Shown here in pieces: positions 23,637 through 31,067 of a stretch of 32,576 bases of DNA (positions are counted from its first letter, which is position 1; each line of letters opens with the position of its first letter). The DNA is taken from contig NZ_DASWSJ010000385.1 in the NCBI RefSeq assembly GCF_036402745.1, positions 1 to 32,576 on the forward strand. The letters run 5' to 3'. Position numbers and translations under genes: made by a program. Below the pieces are notes generated by a model. That model did not search any database, was not told the origin of the DNA, and saw only the letters and a list, made by a program, of their open reading frames with translations. The DNA is from Actinophytocola sp036402745. GTDB taxonomy: Bacteria > Actinomycetota > Actinomycetes > Mycobacteriales > Pseudonocardiaceae.

Positions 23637-24322
23637 TGCGGCCGATCATCGAGATGCGGGACGTGCGCAAGACCTACGCGACGGGCACGGTGGAGGTCGA
23701 GGCGCTGCGGGGGGTGTCGGTCACGATCGGCGAGGGCGAGTACGTCGCCGTCGCCGGGCCGTCCGGCTCGGGCAAGTCGACGCTGATGCACATCATCGGC
23801 TGCCTCGACGTGCCGACCTCGGGCAGCTACCGGCTCGCCGGCGGCGACGTCGGTTCGCTGCCCGAGAACCACCTCGCCACCATCCGCAACCGGCGGATCG
23901 GCTTCGTGTTCCAACAGTTCAACCTGCTGCCCAGCATGACGGCCTGCCGCAACGTCGAGCTGCCGCTGGCCTACGCCGGGATCCCGGCCCACGAGCGCCG
24001 CGACCGCGCGGCCGCGGCACTGGCCCGGGTCGGCCTGTCCGACCGGCTGGAGCACCGGCCGGGCGAGCTGTCCGGCGGCCAGCAGCAGCGGGTGGCGGTG
24101 GCCCGCGCGCTGGTGACCGACCCGGCGCTGCTCCTCGCCGACGAGCCGACCGGCAACCTCGACTCGACCTCCTCGGCCGACGTGCTGGGGCTCTTCACCG
24201 AGCTGCACGCGGCCGGCCGCACGATCGTGCTGATCACCCACGAGCACGACGTGGCCGCGCGGGCCCAGCGCACCGTGCTGATCCGGGACGGCGTGCTGAC
24301 CGACGGGGTGCTGGTGCCGTGA
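23636..24322 (+). CDS. MacB-type ABC transporter ATP-binding protein
   Basis: 228-residue ATPase of the MacB/LolD/FtsE group. It has Walker A GPSGSGKST (41-49), Q-loop FVFQQFNLLPS (90-100), signature LSGGQQQRVAVARAL (145-159), Walker B LLLADEPTGNLD (165-176) and H-loop His202 in ITHEHD. ATG 23636 overlaps the adaptor stop by one base; a GTG three bases earlier is an equivalent start. The stop overlaps the permease GTG by 4 bases. It couples ATP hydrolysis to a mechanotransmission-type transporter rather than classical import. The closing segment LTDGVLVP is short, as in stand-alone members. Confidence 0.95.
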   Translation: MRPIIEMRDVRKTYATGTVEVEALRGVSVTIGEGEYVAVAGPSGSGKSTLMHIIGCLDVPTSGSYRLAGGDVGSLPENHLATIRNRRIGFVFQQFNLLPSMTACRNVELPLAYAGIPAHERRDRAAAALARVGLSDRLEHRPGELSGGQQQRVAVARALVTDPALLLADEPTGNLDSTSSADVLGLFTELHAAGRTIVLITHEHDVAARAQRTVLIRDGVLTDGVLVP

Positions 24323-25545
24323 ACTGGGCCGAGACATTCCGAAGTGGACTCGACGCGATCCGCGCGCACCGGCTGCGGTCCGGGCTCACCATGCTGGGCA
24401 TCGTCATCGGCGTCTCGTCGGTGATCCTCACCGTCGGGCTCGGCCTCGGTGCCCAGGACGAGGTGCGCCGGCAGATCGACGCGCTCGGCAGCAACCTGCT
24501 GATCGTGTCGCCGGGCAGCAGCACCTCCCAGTCCGGGGTGCGCGGTGGCTTCGGGTCCGCGGTGACGCTGACCCTCGCCGACGCGAGCTCGCTCGCCACG
24601 CATTCGGTGGCGCCCGACATCGCGGCCGTCGCGCCGGTGACCACGGACTCGCTGGCGCTCACCGCGGGGACCACGAACTGGACGACGAACCTCGTGGGCA
24701 CGACCACGACGTGGCCGTCGGTACGCAGCCGCACGGTGTCCGCCGGGCGGTTCCTCACCGAGGACGAGGTCACCGGCGCCGCCGACGTCGTCGTGCTCGG
24801 CTCGGCCACCGCGAGCGAGCTGTTCAGCTTCGGCAACCCGGTCGGCCGGGAGGTGACCGTCGGCGGCTCGCCCATGACGGTGGTCGGCGTCCTCGAGCCG
24901 ACCGGCGCGTCGGCCGAGAGCTCGAGCGAGGACGACCTCGCGATCGTCCCGATCGGCACCGCCAAGCGGGTCACCGGGTCCGCGACCGCGGCGGTGTCGA
25001 CGATCTACGTGGAGGCCGCGTCGGCGGACTCGCTGAGCGCGGCCCACCAGGAGATCACCGCGCTGCTGCTGAACCTGCACGGCGTCGACGCCACCGAGCC
25101 CGACTTCTCCATCGCCACCCAGGAGTCGCTGCTGGAGACCGCCAACGCCACCAACCGCACGCTGACGATCCTGCTCGGCGGGGTGGCCGCGATCTCGTTG
25201 CTCGTGGGCGGCATCGGGGTCATGAACATCATGCTCGTCGCGGTCACCGAGCGGGTCCGGGAGATCGGCCTGCGCAAGGCGCTCGGCGCCACCCCCGCCG
25301 CGATCCGCCGGCAGTTCCTCGTGGAGGCCGGTGTGCTCGGCACGGTGGGCGGGGTGGTCGGCGTCGGCGTCGGGATCGCGGGGGCGTTCCTGCTGCCCGG
25401 CCTGCTCGACCAGCCGGTGAGCGTGTCCGTGGTCGCGACCGTCGCCGCCATCGGGGTCGCGCTGGCCATCGGGCTCGGCTTCGGCGTCTACCCGGCCGGC
25501 CGCGCCGCCCGGCTCACCCCCATCGACGCCCTGCGCAGCGAGTGA
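24319..25545 (+). CDS. MacB/FtsX-type ABC transporter permease
   Basis: 408-residue permease with the MacB layout: a cytoplasmic N-helix NWAETFRSGLDAIRAHRLRSGLT and a first membrane helix (about 22-46, LGIVIGVSSVILTVGLGLG). A large extracytoplasmic MacB-PCD domain follows (about 50-270), then three membrane helices (about 280-400) including GGIGVMNIMLVAVTERVREIGLRKALGA, the highly conserved coupling segment of the family. It ends PAGRAARLTPIDALRSE, the canonical MacB C-terminus. The GTG at 24319 overlaps the ATPase stop (GTGA). Unlike E. coli MacB, ATPase and permease are separate chains. Confidence 0.95.
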   Translation: MNWAETFRSGLDAIRAHRLRSGLTMLGIVIGVSSVILTVGLGLGAQDEVRRQIDALGSNLLIVSPGSSTSQSGVRGGFGSAVTLTLADASSLATHSVAPDIAAVAPVTTDSLALTAGTTNWTTNLVGTTTTWPSVRSRTVSAGRFLTEDEVTGAADVVVLGSATASELFSFGNPVGREVTVGGSPMTVVGVLEPTGASAESSSEDDLAIVPIGTAKRVTGSATAAVSTIYVEAASADSLSAAHQEITALLLNLHGVDATEPDFSIATQESLLETANATNRTLTILLGGVAAISLLVGGIGVMNIMLVAVTERVREIGLRKALGATPAAIRRQFLVEAGVLGTVGGVVGVGVGIAGAFLLPGLLDQPVSVSVVATVAAIGVALAIGLGFGVYPAGRAARLTPIDALRSE

Positions 25546-25556
25546 GGAGACAGTTC

Positions 25557-27053
25557 ATGCGTCCCGTTCTCAGGTGGACCGCGGTGGTCGCGGTGGTGGG
25601 CATCGGCGCCTCGGTGGGTGTCATCGCGTTCACCGCCGAGGCCGATCCCGCCGCCCGGTACCGCCTCGCCACGGCCGCGCTCGGCGACGTGGCGCAGACC
25701 GTGGCCACCAACGGAACCGTCGACTTCGTCAACCGGGCGGACGTGTCGTTCGGGGTCGACGGCACGCTCGCCGAGCTGTCGGTGGCGCAGGGGCAGCAGG
25801 TGAGCGCCGGGCAGTCGCTGGCCACCCTCGACCGCGCCGCGCTGCAGGCCGCCGTCGACGCGGCCGAGGCCGACCTGGCGAACGCGAAGGCCACGCTGGA
25901 GGCCGACCAGCAGCGCCAGGAGGAGTCGGTCCAGCCACCGGCCGACCGGCCCAGCGCGGACGGTGGCGGCGGGGGCGGGGGCGCACAGCTGGGCCGGGAG
26001 CAGCAGGCCGTCCGCACCGCACAGACCGCGGCCGGCAAGGCGATCGGTGCGGCGAAGGCGGCGCTGGCCGCGCAGGCCAAGGCATGCGCCGCGGCACCGC
26101 CGGCCGACGGGACCACGGCGGAGGGGACCACGGCGGAGGCGACCCCGACCGACCCCGCCTGCGCCGACGCGCTCGCCGCGGCCATGTCCGCGCAGGACGC
26201 GGTCGCCGGCGCGCAGGACAACCTCCAGAAGGCGATCGACGACCTCGCGACCGCCCTCGCCGCCGCCGCGTCCCAAGTGGACACTCCGGCCGCGGCGCCC
26301 CAGGACCGGGGCGGCGGCACGGATCCCGCACCCACCGCCGCGACCATCGCCGGCGACCAGGCCGCCGTCGACACCGCGACGGCCGGCCTCCTGGCGGCCA
26401 ACCAGGCGCTCGACCAGGCCACGCTGACCGCGCCGATCGCCGGCACGGTCGCGTCGGTCGAGGTGGCCGCCGGCGACGCCGTCAGCGCGGGAACCACGGC
26501 GGTGGTGCTGATCGGCGCCGGCGCGGCGGTGGTCGAGACCACCGTGCCGGTGGAGCGGATCGGCGAGATCGAGGTCGGGCAGACCGCCACGGTCACCCCG
26601 ACCGGCGCGGCGCGGGGGGTGCGGGGCACGGTCAGCCGGATCGGCCGGCTGGCCGACGCGGGGGCCGACGCCGTCGCCTACCCGGTCACGGTCACCGTCG
26701 ACGAGCCGACCGCCGCCATGCCCGCCGGGAGCACGGCGGGCGTGGCCATCGTGGTCGCGACCGCCGACAACGTGCTGACCGTGCCCACCTCCGCCGTCGC
26801 CCACCGGGGGAACGCGACGACGGTGAGCGTGCTGGCCGGCACCGAGGCCTCGCCGCGGGAGGTCGTCGTGGGCGCGACCGGTCCACTTCGGACAGAGGTG
26901 CGCGACGGGCTCGAGGCCGGCGAGCGGGTGGTGCTCGCCGACCTGTCCGCGGCGCTGCCCAGCGCGGACCAGCAGACCGGTCCCGGCCTCGGCGGCGGCG
27001 CCAAGATGCCGGGCGTCCTGCGATCCGGCCCCGGGGCCCGCGTCGGCAAGTAG
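25557..27053 (+). CDS. second HlyD/MacA-type adaptor protein
   Basis: 498-residue adaptor downstream of the permease. It has a signal-anchor (about 5-26), then a first lipoyl half VATNGTVDFVNRADVSFGVDGTLAELSVAQGQQVSAGQSLA. A very long Ala-rich helical hairpin (about 100-295) is interrupted by a Gly-rich turn and a short Cys-containing insertion (KACAAAPP ... DPACADAL). The return lipoyl half LTAPIAGTVASVEVAAGDAV is followed by a beta-barrel part ending VLTVPTSAVAHRG. The ATG at 25557 has GAGGAGA at 25544-25550. It shares organisation but not close sequence with the first adaptor, so the operon encodes two different adaptors flanking one ATPase/permease pair; they might form a mixed assembly or serve different substrates. 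Confidence 0.9.
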   Translation: MRPVLRWTAVVAVVGIGASVGVIAFTAEADPAARYRLATAALGDVAQTVATNGTVDFVNRADVSFGVDGTLAELSVAQGQQVSAGQSLATLDRAALQAAVDAAEADLANAKATLEADQQRQEESVQPPADRPSADGGGGGGGAQLGREQQAVRTAQTAAGKAIGAAKAALAAQAKACAAAPPADGTTAEGTTAEATPTDPACADALAAAMSAQDAVAGAQDNLQKAIDDLATALAAAASQVDTPAAAPQDRGGGTDPAPTAATIAGDQAAVDTATAGLLAANQALDQATLTAPIAGTVASVEVAAGDAVSAGTTAVVLIGAGAAVVETTVPVERIGEIEVGQTATVTPTGAARGVRGTVSRIGRLADAGADAVAYPVTVTVDEPTAAMPAGSTAGVAIVVATADNVLTVPTSAVAHRGNATTVSVLAGTEASPREVVVGATGPLRTEVRDGLEAGERVVLADLSAALPSADQQTGPGLGGGAKMPGVLRSGPGARVGK

Positions 27054-27107
27054 GGCACGTCTGACGGACCCTGGCCGCGCGGTTCGCGATCCGCCGGACG
27101 CGTCCTG

Positions 27108-27125
27108 CGATAACGCCCGGATAGC
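27108..27125 (+). promoter_or_regulatory. putative SARP-type direct repeat upstream of the SnoaL-like gene
   Basis: Heptamers CGATAAC (27108-27114) and GGATAGC (27119-27125) are separated by 4 bases, giving the 11-base period expected of SARP/AfsR binding. The 3' heptamer ends 71 bases before the ATG at 27197. Near-identical heptamers occur beside the 3' end of the SARP gene. A 16-base palindrome GCCGCCGGCCGGCGGC lies at 27161-27176 in the leader. The -10 is not clear. Confidence 0.5.
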
Positions 27126-27196
27126 CGGATGGATGTGGTCCCCGCGAACCTGGTGTCACCGCCGCCGGCCGGCGGCCACTGAGGGGAGAGGCGGAC

Positions 27197-27565
27197 ATGA
27201 CGTTCGGAGACCACCTGGGGTTCAGCACGGCCGTCGACGCGGTCGGGGTCGATCATGTGCGGCTCGGCTACCAGTACCTCGACCGCGGGGACCGGGACGG
27301 GTACGCGTCGCTGCTCGACGCGGCGGCCGTGCTCGACGAGCCGGGGCACGAGCAGGTGCGTGGGCGCGGTGCGGTGGCCGGGCTGCGGCGGGCGCGCGGG
27401 CGCGGCGAGCACGACGTGCGCGAGGTGTTCTCCGCCGACGGGCAGGTCGCCGCGGTCGGCCGGTTCGTGGGTCGTGAGGTGCTGGACTTCGCGGACATCT
27501 TCACCGTGTCCGACAGCGGGCTGCTGGTGAGCCAGCGGTGCTACTACTTCGTCCACCCTCGGTGA
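27197..27565 (+). CDS. SnoaL/NTF2-like fold protein
   Basis: 122-residue protein with the SnoaL/NTF2 pattern: a first helix VDHVRLGYQYLDRGDRDGYASLLD (residues about 19-42), AAVLDEPGHEQVRGRGAVAGL (the 'polar pocket' strand-helix) and late strands FADIFTVSDSGLLVSQRCYYF. Members serve as cyclases, isomerases, hydroxylases or ligand-binding proteins, commonly in polyketide pathways; catalytic residues vary so the role here is open. The ATG at 27197 follows GAGGGGAGAGG. It lies just upstream of the SARP gene, same strand, 55 bases before it. The 11-base heptamer pair at 27108-27125 suggests it is a target of that regulator. Confidence 0.75.
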   Translation: MTFGDHLGFSTAVDAVGVDHVRLGYQYLDRGDRDGYASLLDAAAVLDEPGHEQVRGRGAVAGLRRARGRGEHDVREVFSADGQVAAVGRFVGREVLDFADIFTVSDSGLLVSQRCYYFVHPR

Positions 27566-27582
27566 TCGACTGGGACCAGGAC

Positions 27583-27612
27583 GTGACATCCTCTCACCCG
27601 TCGTTCTAGGCT
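27583..27612 (+). promoter_or_regulatory. probable promoter giving a leaderless SARP mRNA
   Basis: -35 GTGACA (27583-27588) and -10 TAGGCT (27607-27612) with an 18-base spacer fit the housekeeping sigma consensus in high-GC actinobacteria. Initiation 7-9 bases downstream of the -10 would fall at 27619-27621, on the GTG start codon, and no Shine-Dalgarno precedes that GTG. This supports a leaderless transcript. Confidence 0.6.
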
Positions 27613-27620
27613 GGGCGTTC

Positions 27621-30485
27621 GTGTCGATTGATGGGAACCGTGCGGAGGACGCCCTCACCGCCGGTCCGATGTTCCGGATCCTGGGTCCGCTGCAGGTCAC
27701 CGTCGGTGGACGGCAGGATTTCACGATCCCTCCAGGCCGTCAGCAGATCGTGCTCGGTGTCCTGCTGCTCGGTGCCAACCGGGTGGTCAGCATCGACCAT
27801 CTCATCGACGCCATCTGGGACGACGACCCGCCGGCCACCGCCAGGACCCAGGTGCAGATCTGCGTCTCCCGGCTGCGCAACAGCCTCATCGCGGCCGGCT
27901 GCGAGGCCATCGTCACCCGGCCGCCCGGCTACCTCATGCCGGTGCGCCCGGGCCAGCTCGACGCGCAGCTGTTCACCACCCTGACCGCCGACGCCGACAC
28001 CCACGCCCGGGCCGGCCGCGCCGACCAGGCGGCCGACGTGCTCGGCCAGGCCGTCGGGCTGTGGCGGGGCCCGGCGCTCACCGGCATCAACAGCCACATC
28101 CTGCGGGCCAGGGCCACCGAGCTCGACGAGCGCAGGCTCGCCGCCGTCGAGTCGCATGTGGACCTTCAGCTGCAGCTGGGCAGGCACCACCAGCTGGTCG
28201 GCGAGCTGTCGACACTGGTCAGCGAGAACCCGCTGCGGGAGCGGCTGCGCGGGCAGCTGATGCTCGCGCTGTACCGCTCCGGCCGCCAGGCGGAGGCGCT
28301 CGAGGCCTACCGGCACGGCCGCGAGCTGATGATCGACCAGCTGGGCCTCGAGCCGAGCGAGGAGCTGCGCAGGCTCGAGACCTCGATCCTCGCCGGGGAC
28401 GTGGCCCCGCGGACGGTCGAGGTGGCGCCGGTCCTGTCGCCGCGGGCGGCCGAGCCCGAGGTCCCGTTCCAGCTGCCCACCGACATCGCCGACTTCACCG
28501 GCCGGGCCGAGCTGGTCGAGCGCACCGAGCGGCTGCTGGCCGACACCCAGGAGGGGGAGGGCTACGCGACGCGGGTCGTGGTGCTGGCCGGCAAGCCCGG
28601 CGTCGGCAAGAGCGCGCTGGCCGTGCACGTCGCGCACCGGTTGGGGGACAACCACTTCCCGGACGGGCAGCTGTACTGCGACCTCGGCGGCAACCGGACC
28701 GAGCCCACCCGGGCGGTGGACGTGCTCGGCCGGTTCCTGCGGGCGCTGGGGGTGCCCGGCGAGGCCGTCCCGGAGCAGGCCGACGAGCGCGCCGAGATGT
28801 ACCGGCACCTGCTGGCCCGCCGCCGGATCCTGGTGCTGCTCGACGACGCGGCCGGCGAGGCGCAGGTGCGCCCGCTGCTGCCGGGCAGCGGCACCAGCGT
28901 CGTCGTGGTCACCAGCAGGGCCCGGCTCACCGGCCTGGCCGGCGCGCGGCTGTGCGACGTGGACGTGTTCGACCAGGACGAGGCGCTCAGCATGCTGGCC
29001 AGCGTCATCGGCGCCGAGCGGGTGGCCGCCGAGCCCGCCGCGGCCGAGGCGTTGATCCGGCTGGTCGGCAGGCTTCCGCTGGCGCTGCGGATCGTCGCCG
29101 CCCGGCTCGGCGCGCGGCCGCACTGGTCGCTGGCCTGGATGCTGGAGCGGCTGTCGGACGAGCGGCGCAGGCTCGACGAGCTGGCGCACGGGGAGCTGAT
29201 GGTCCGGGCCAGCCTCGCGCTGACCTACGACGGGCTGGCCCCGCGAGCCCGCAGGCTGCTGCGGCTGCTCAGCGTGCTCGACGGGCTGAGCTTCCCCAAC
29301 TGGGTGGCCGCCGCCCTGCTCGACGCCGACTACCTCGACGCGGCCGACCTGCTGGAGGTCCTGGTCGACGCGCAGATGGTCGAGGTCGCCGCCATGGACA
29401 TCACCGGCAGCCCGCGCTACAAGCTGCACGGGCTGATCCGGCTCTTCGCCAGGGAGCAGCTGGAGCAGCACGAGCCGGACCAGAGCCGGGAGGCCGCGGT
29501 CGGCCGGGTGGCCGGCGGCTGGCTCGGGCTCAGCGACGCGGCGCACCGGCGCATCTACGGCGGCGACTTCACCGTGCTGCACGGGCCGGCGCCGCGCTGG
29601 CATCCGCCGGCCTCCTACACCGACCGGGTGCTGGTGGACCCGTTGGCGTGGCTGGAGTCCGAGCACGCCAACCTGTGCTCAACGGTGACGCTGACGGCCG
29701 CGTCGGGGCTGCCCGAGCCCTGCTGGGACCTCGCGGTGAGCCTGGTGACGTTGTTCGAGGCGCGGTGCTACTTCGACGACTGGGAGAAGACGCACCGGGT
29801 GGCGCTGGCCGCGGCCGCGAAGCACGGGAACCGGCGCGGGGTCGCCGCGGTCCGCTGCTCGCTGGGCTCGCTGCACCTGAGCCGGCGCCAGCTGGCCGCC
29901 GCCGAGGAGGAGCTGCTGCCCGCGCTGGGCGAGTTCGAGGAGCTGGGTGACTCGCACGGGATCGCCATGGCGCTGCGCAACCTGGCGCTGCTGGACCAGA
30001 TCCGGGGCGCGACCGGGCCGGCGTACGAGCGCTACACCGCGGCGCTCGCCGGCTTCCGCGCCGTCGGCGACCTGGTCGGCCAGGCACACGTGCTCGGCCA
30101 GATCGCGCAGCTGCGGCTGGACCGGGGCGAGCCGGCCGAGGCCGGGGCACACCTCGCCGACGCGCTCGCGATCTGCCAGGAGGTCGGCAACCGCCGGGTC
30201 GAGGTCCAGATCCGGTACAAGCTGAGCGAGCTGATGCTGCGGGACGGCCGGCCGGCGGAGGCCAAGGACGTGCTGGTCGACCTGCTGCGCGTGGTGCGGG
30301 AGTGGGGCGACATCGTGGGGGAGTCGAGGATCCTGCGCCGGCTCGGTCAGGTGACCGTCCGGCTCGGCCAGGCCGACATCGGCGAGCGGCTGCTGGCCGA
30401 GGCCCTGGTCGCGTGCGAGCAGACCATGGACCGGGCCGGGGCCGACGCCATCCGGGGCGAGCTGGCCCGCCTGGTCACCGGCTGA
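27621..30485 (+). CDS. AfsR-like SARP transcriptional regulator with NB-ARC and TPR domains
   Basis: 954-residue regulator. Residues about 17-112 form the OmpR-type winged helix (FRILGPLQVTVGG ... SIDHLIDAIWDDDPPATARTQVQICVSRLRNSL). About 118-262 is the bacterial transcriptional activator domain (TPR-like, ending LGLEPSEELRRLETSIL). About 295-600 is an NB-ARC STAND ATPase with P-loop AGKPGVGKS (323-331), a Walker-B-like RRILVLLDDA and LPLALRIVAARL. The rest is TPR repeats (about 690-950). This is the AfsR domain order. GTG 27621 is chosen because the promoter predicts a leaderless start there; ATG 27669 (MFRILG) is the alternative and would be the typical family N-terminus. The STAND module suggests a ligand- or phosphorylation-gated activator of secondary metabolism or a small target gene. 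Heptamer repeats nearby are likely targets. Confidence 0.93.
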   Translation: MSIDGNRAEDALTAGPMFRILGPLQVTVGGRQDFTIPPGRQQIVLGVLLLGANRVVSIDHLIDAIWDDDPPATARTQVQICVSRLRNSLIAAGCEAIVTRPPGYLMPVRPGQLDAQLFTTLTADADTHARAGRADQAADVLGQAVGLWRGPALTGINSHILRARATELDERRLAAVESHVDLQLQLGRHHQLVGELSTLVSENPLRERLRGQLMLALYRSGRQAEALEAYRHGRELMIDQLGLEPSEELRRLETSILAGDVAPRTVEVAPVLSPRAAEPEVPFQLPTDIADFTGRAELVERTERLLADTQEGEGYATRVVVLAGKPGVGKSALAVHVAHRLGDNHFPDGQLYCDLGGNRTEPTRAVDVLGRFLRALGVPGEAVPEQADERAEMYRHLLARRRILVLLDDAAGEAQVRPLLPGSGTSVVVVTSRARLTGLAGARLCDVDVFDQDEALSMLASVIGAERVAAEPAAAEALIRLVGRLPLALRIVAARLGARPHWSLAWMLERLSDERRRLDELAHGELMVRASLALTYDGLAPRARRLLRLLSVLDGLSFPNWVAAALLDADYLDAADLLEVLVDAQMVEVAAMDITGSPRYKLHGLIRLFAREQLEQHEPDQSREAAVGRVAGGWLGLSDAAHRRIYGGDFTVLHGPAPRWHPPASYTDRVLVDPLAWLESEHANLCSTVTLTAASGLPEPCWDLAVSLVTLFEARCYFDDWEKTHRVALAAAAKHGNRRGVAAVRCSLGSLHLSRRQLAAAEEELLPALGEFEELGDSHGIAMALRNLALLDQIRGATGPAYERYTAALAGFRAVGDLVGQAHVLGQIAQLRLDRGEPAEAGAHLADALAICQEVGNRRVEVQIRYKLSELMLRDGRPAEAKDVLVDLLRVVREWGDIVGESRILRRLGQVTVRLGQADIGERLLAEALVACEQTMDRAGADAIRGELARLVTG

Positions 30486-30492
30486 ACGGTTC

Positions 30493-30660
30493 TCACGGGC
30501 CCCACGGGGTGTCGTTGACGCCGTTGGTCGAGGGCGCGGTGACGGACGCCGTGGTCGTGGCGCCGGCGTTGGCGGCGGTGTTGGCGCCGGCATTGGCGAC
30601 GGGCAGGGCGATCGCGGCGGCGAGGGCGGCGGTGACGATGGCGGCCTTGACGATTCGCAT
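30493..30660 (-). CDS. 55-residue secreted peptide convergent to the SARP gene
   Basis: Short ORF on the minus strand: MRIVKAAIVTAALAAAIALP, then VANAGANTAANAGATTTASV, then TAPSTNGVNDTPWGP. The start has a Lys/Arg n-region, a 15-residue hydrophobic core and an ANA-G cleavage site (after residue 24), leaving a mature peptide of about 31 residues that is Ala/Thr/Asn-rich and ends in DTPWGP. It has no cysteines. Third positions are nearly all G/C, supporting coding. The Shine-Dalgarno is weak (GGAAGA/GGA upstream of ATG 30660). Its stop lies 7 bases from the SARP stop (convergent). The promoter region carries 11-base-spaced heptamers ahead of a TAACTT -10. I do not recognise a family; a secreted signal, structural or bioactive peptide is possible. 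Confidence 0.65.
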   Translation of the reverse strand: MRIVKAAIVTAALAAAIALPVANAGANTAANAGATTTASVTAPSTNGVNDTPWGP

Positions 30661-30713
30661 TTCCGATCCGTTCTTCCGGTGATTTCGGCTCGTATTCCGT
30701 GGTGCTGGACCCG

Positions 30714-30768
30714 AAGTTAGGAATCGGTGGCATCACCGGGTTATCCCGAGGACAGTCCCGCGTTATCA
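30714..30768 (-). promoter_or_regulatory. SARP-type promoter of the secreted peptide gene
   Basis: Read on the minus strand, heptamers stand at exact 11-base steps: TGATAAC (30768-30762), a weak GACTGTC (30757-30751), GGATAAC (30746-30740) and TGATGCC (30735-30729). A -10 TAACTT (30719-30714) follows 9 bases after the last one, and there is no good -35. This is the arrangement known for SARP activators, where direct repeats replace the -35 and end about 8 bases before the -10. The ATG is 69 bases beyond the last heptamer. Confidence 0.6.
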
Positions 30769-30795
30769 CGGCGGCGCCCCGGACGCCCCGCTCGG

Positions 30796-30813
30796 TGATG
30801 CCACCGTGATAAC
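30796..30813 (+). promoter_or_regulatory. SARP-type direct repeat toward the FMN-enzyme operon
   Basis: TGATGCC (30796-30802) and TGATAAC (30807-30813) repeat with an 11-base period in plus orientation and mirror the minus-strand heptamers at 30729-30768. The longer dyads CGGTGGCATCACCG (30725-30738) / CGGTGATGCCACCG (30793-30806) and GTTATCACGG (30762-30771) / CCGTGATAAC (30804-30813) result from this. GATGCT at 30823-30828 could be a weak -10. The next ATG, at 30882, is 69 bases away. I see no gene between 30661 and 30881. Confidence 0.55.
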
Positions 30814-30881
30814 GGGGGTGTCGATGCTGGTGACAGCGCGGTCGCGGCCCACCGGCCGACCCGGACACCTCGGGACGGAAC

Positions 30882-31067
30882 ATGGCTCAGAAATTCGGGC
30901 ACCTGCTCAGACCGCACAGCATGCGGCGCGCTCTGACGCGACGGCAGCCGGCCCGAGCCGACCGCGGCCGGCCTCCTCGCCGCACTTCGTCTGTAGAGCG
31001 GGTGTTCGACGACGCCGTCCTGACGCCGTCCTGGAGGGCTGCCGGGAAGGAGTCACGAGATGACTGA
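30882..31067 (+). CDS. small basic ORF ahead of the FMN enzyme gene
   Basis: 61-residue ORF starting MAQKFGHLLRPHSMRRALTRR and ending AAGKESRDD, overlapping the next start by 8 bases. It is rich in Arg and has weaker third-position GC than its neighbours, so coding status is doubtful. In favour: a GGGA-type ribosome site upstream, overlap with the enzyme gene, and a start the same distance (about 70 bases) from a heptamer pair as the two other suspected target genes. I recognise no domain. A leader peptide, a small DNA- or RNA-binding protein or a peptide precursor are guesses; it could equally be the untranslated leader of the enzyme mRNA. Confidence 0.35.
   Translation: MAQKFGHLLRPHSMRRALTRRQPARADRGRPPRRTSSVERVFDDAVLTPSWRAAGKESRDD

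Noticed and set aside
27161..27176. 16-base palindrome GCCGCCGGCCGGCGGC
   Set aside because: Such GC-only palindromes are frequent by chance in this composition; no T-tract or conserved position to call a terminator or operator.
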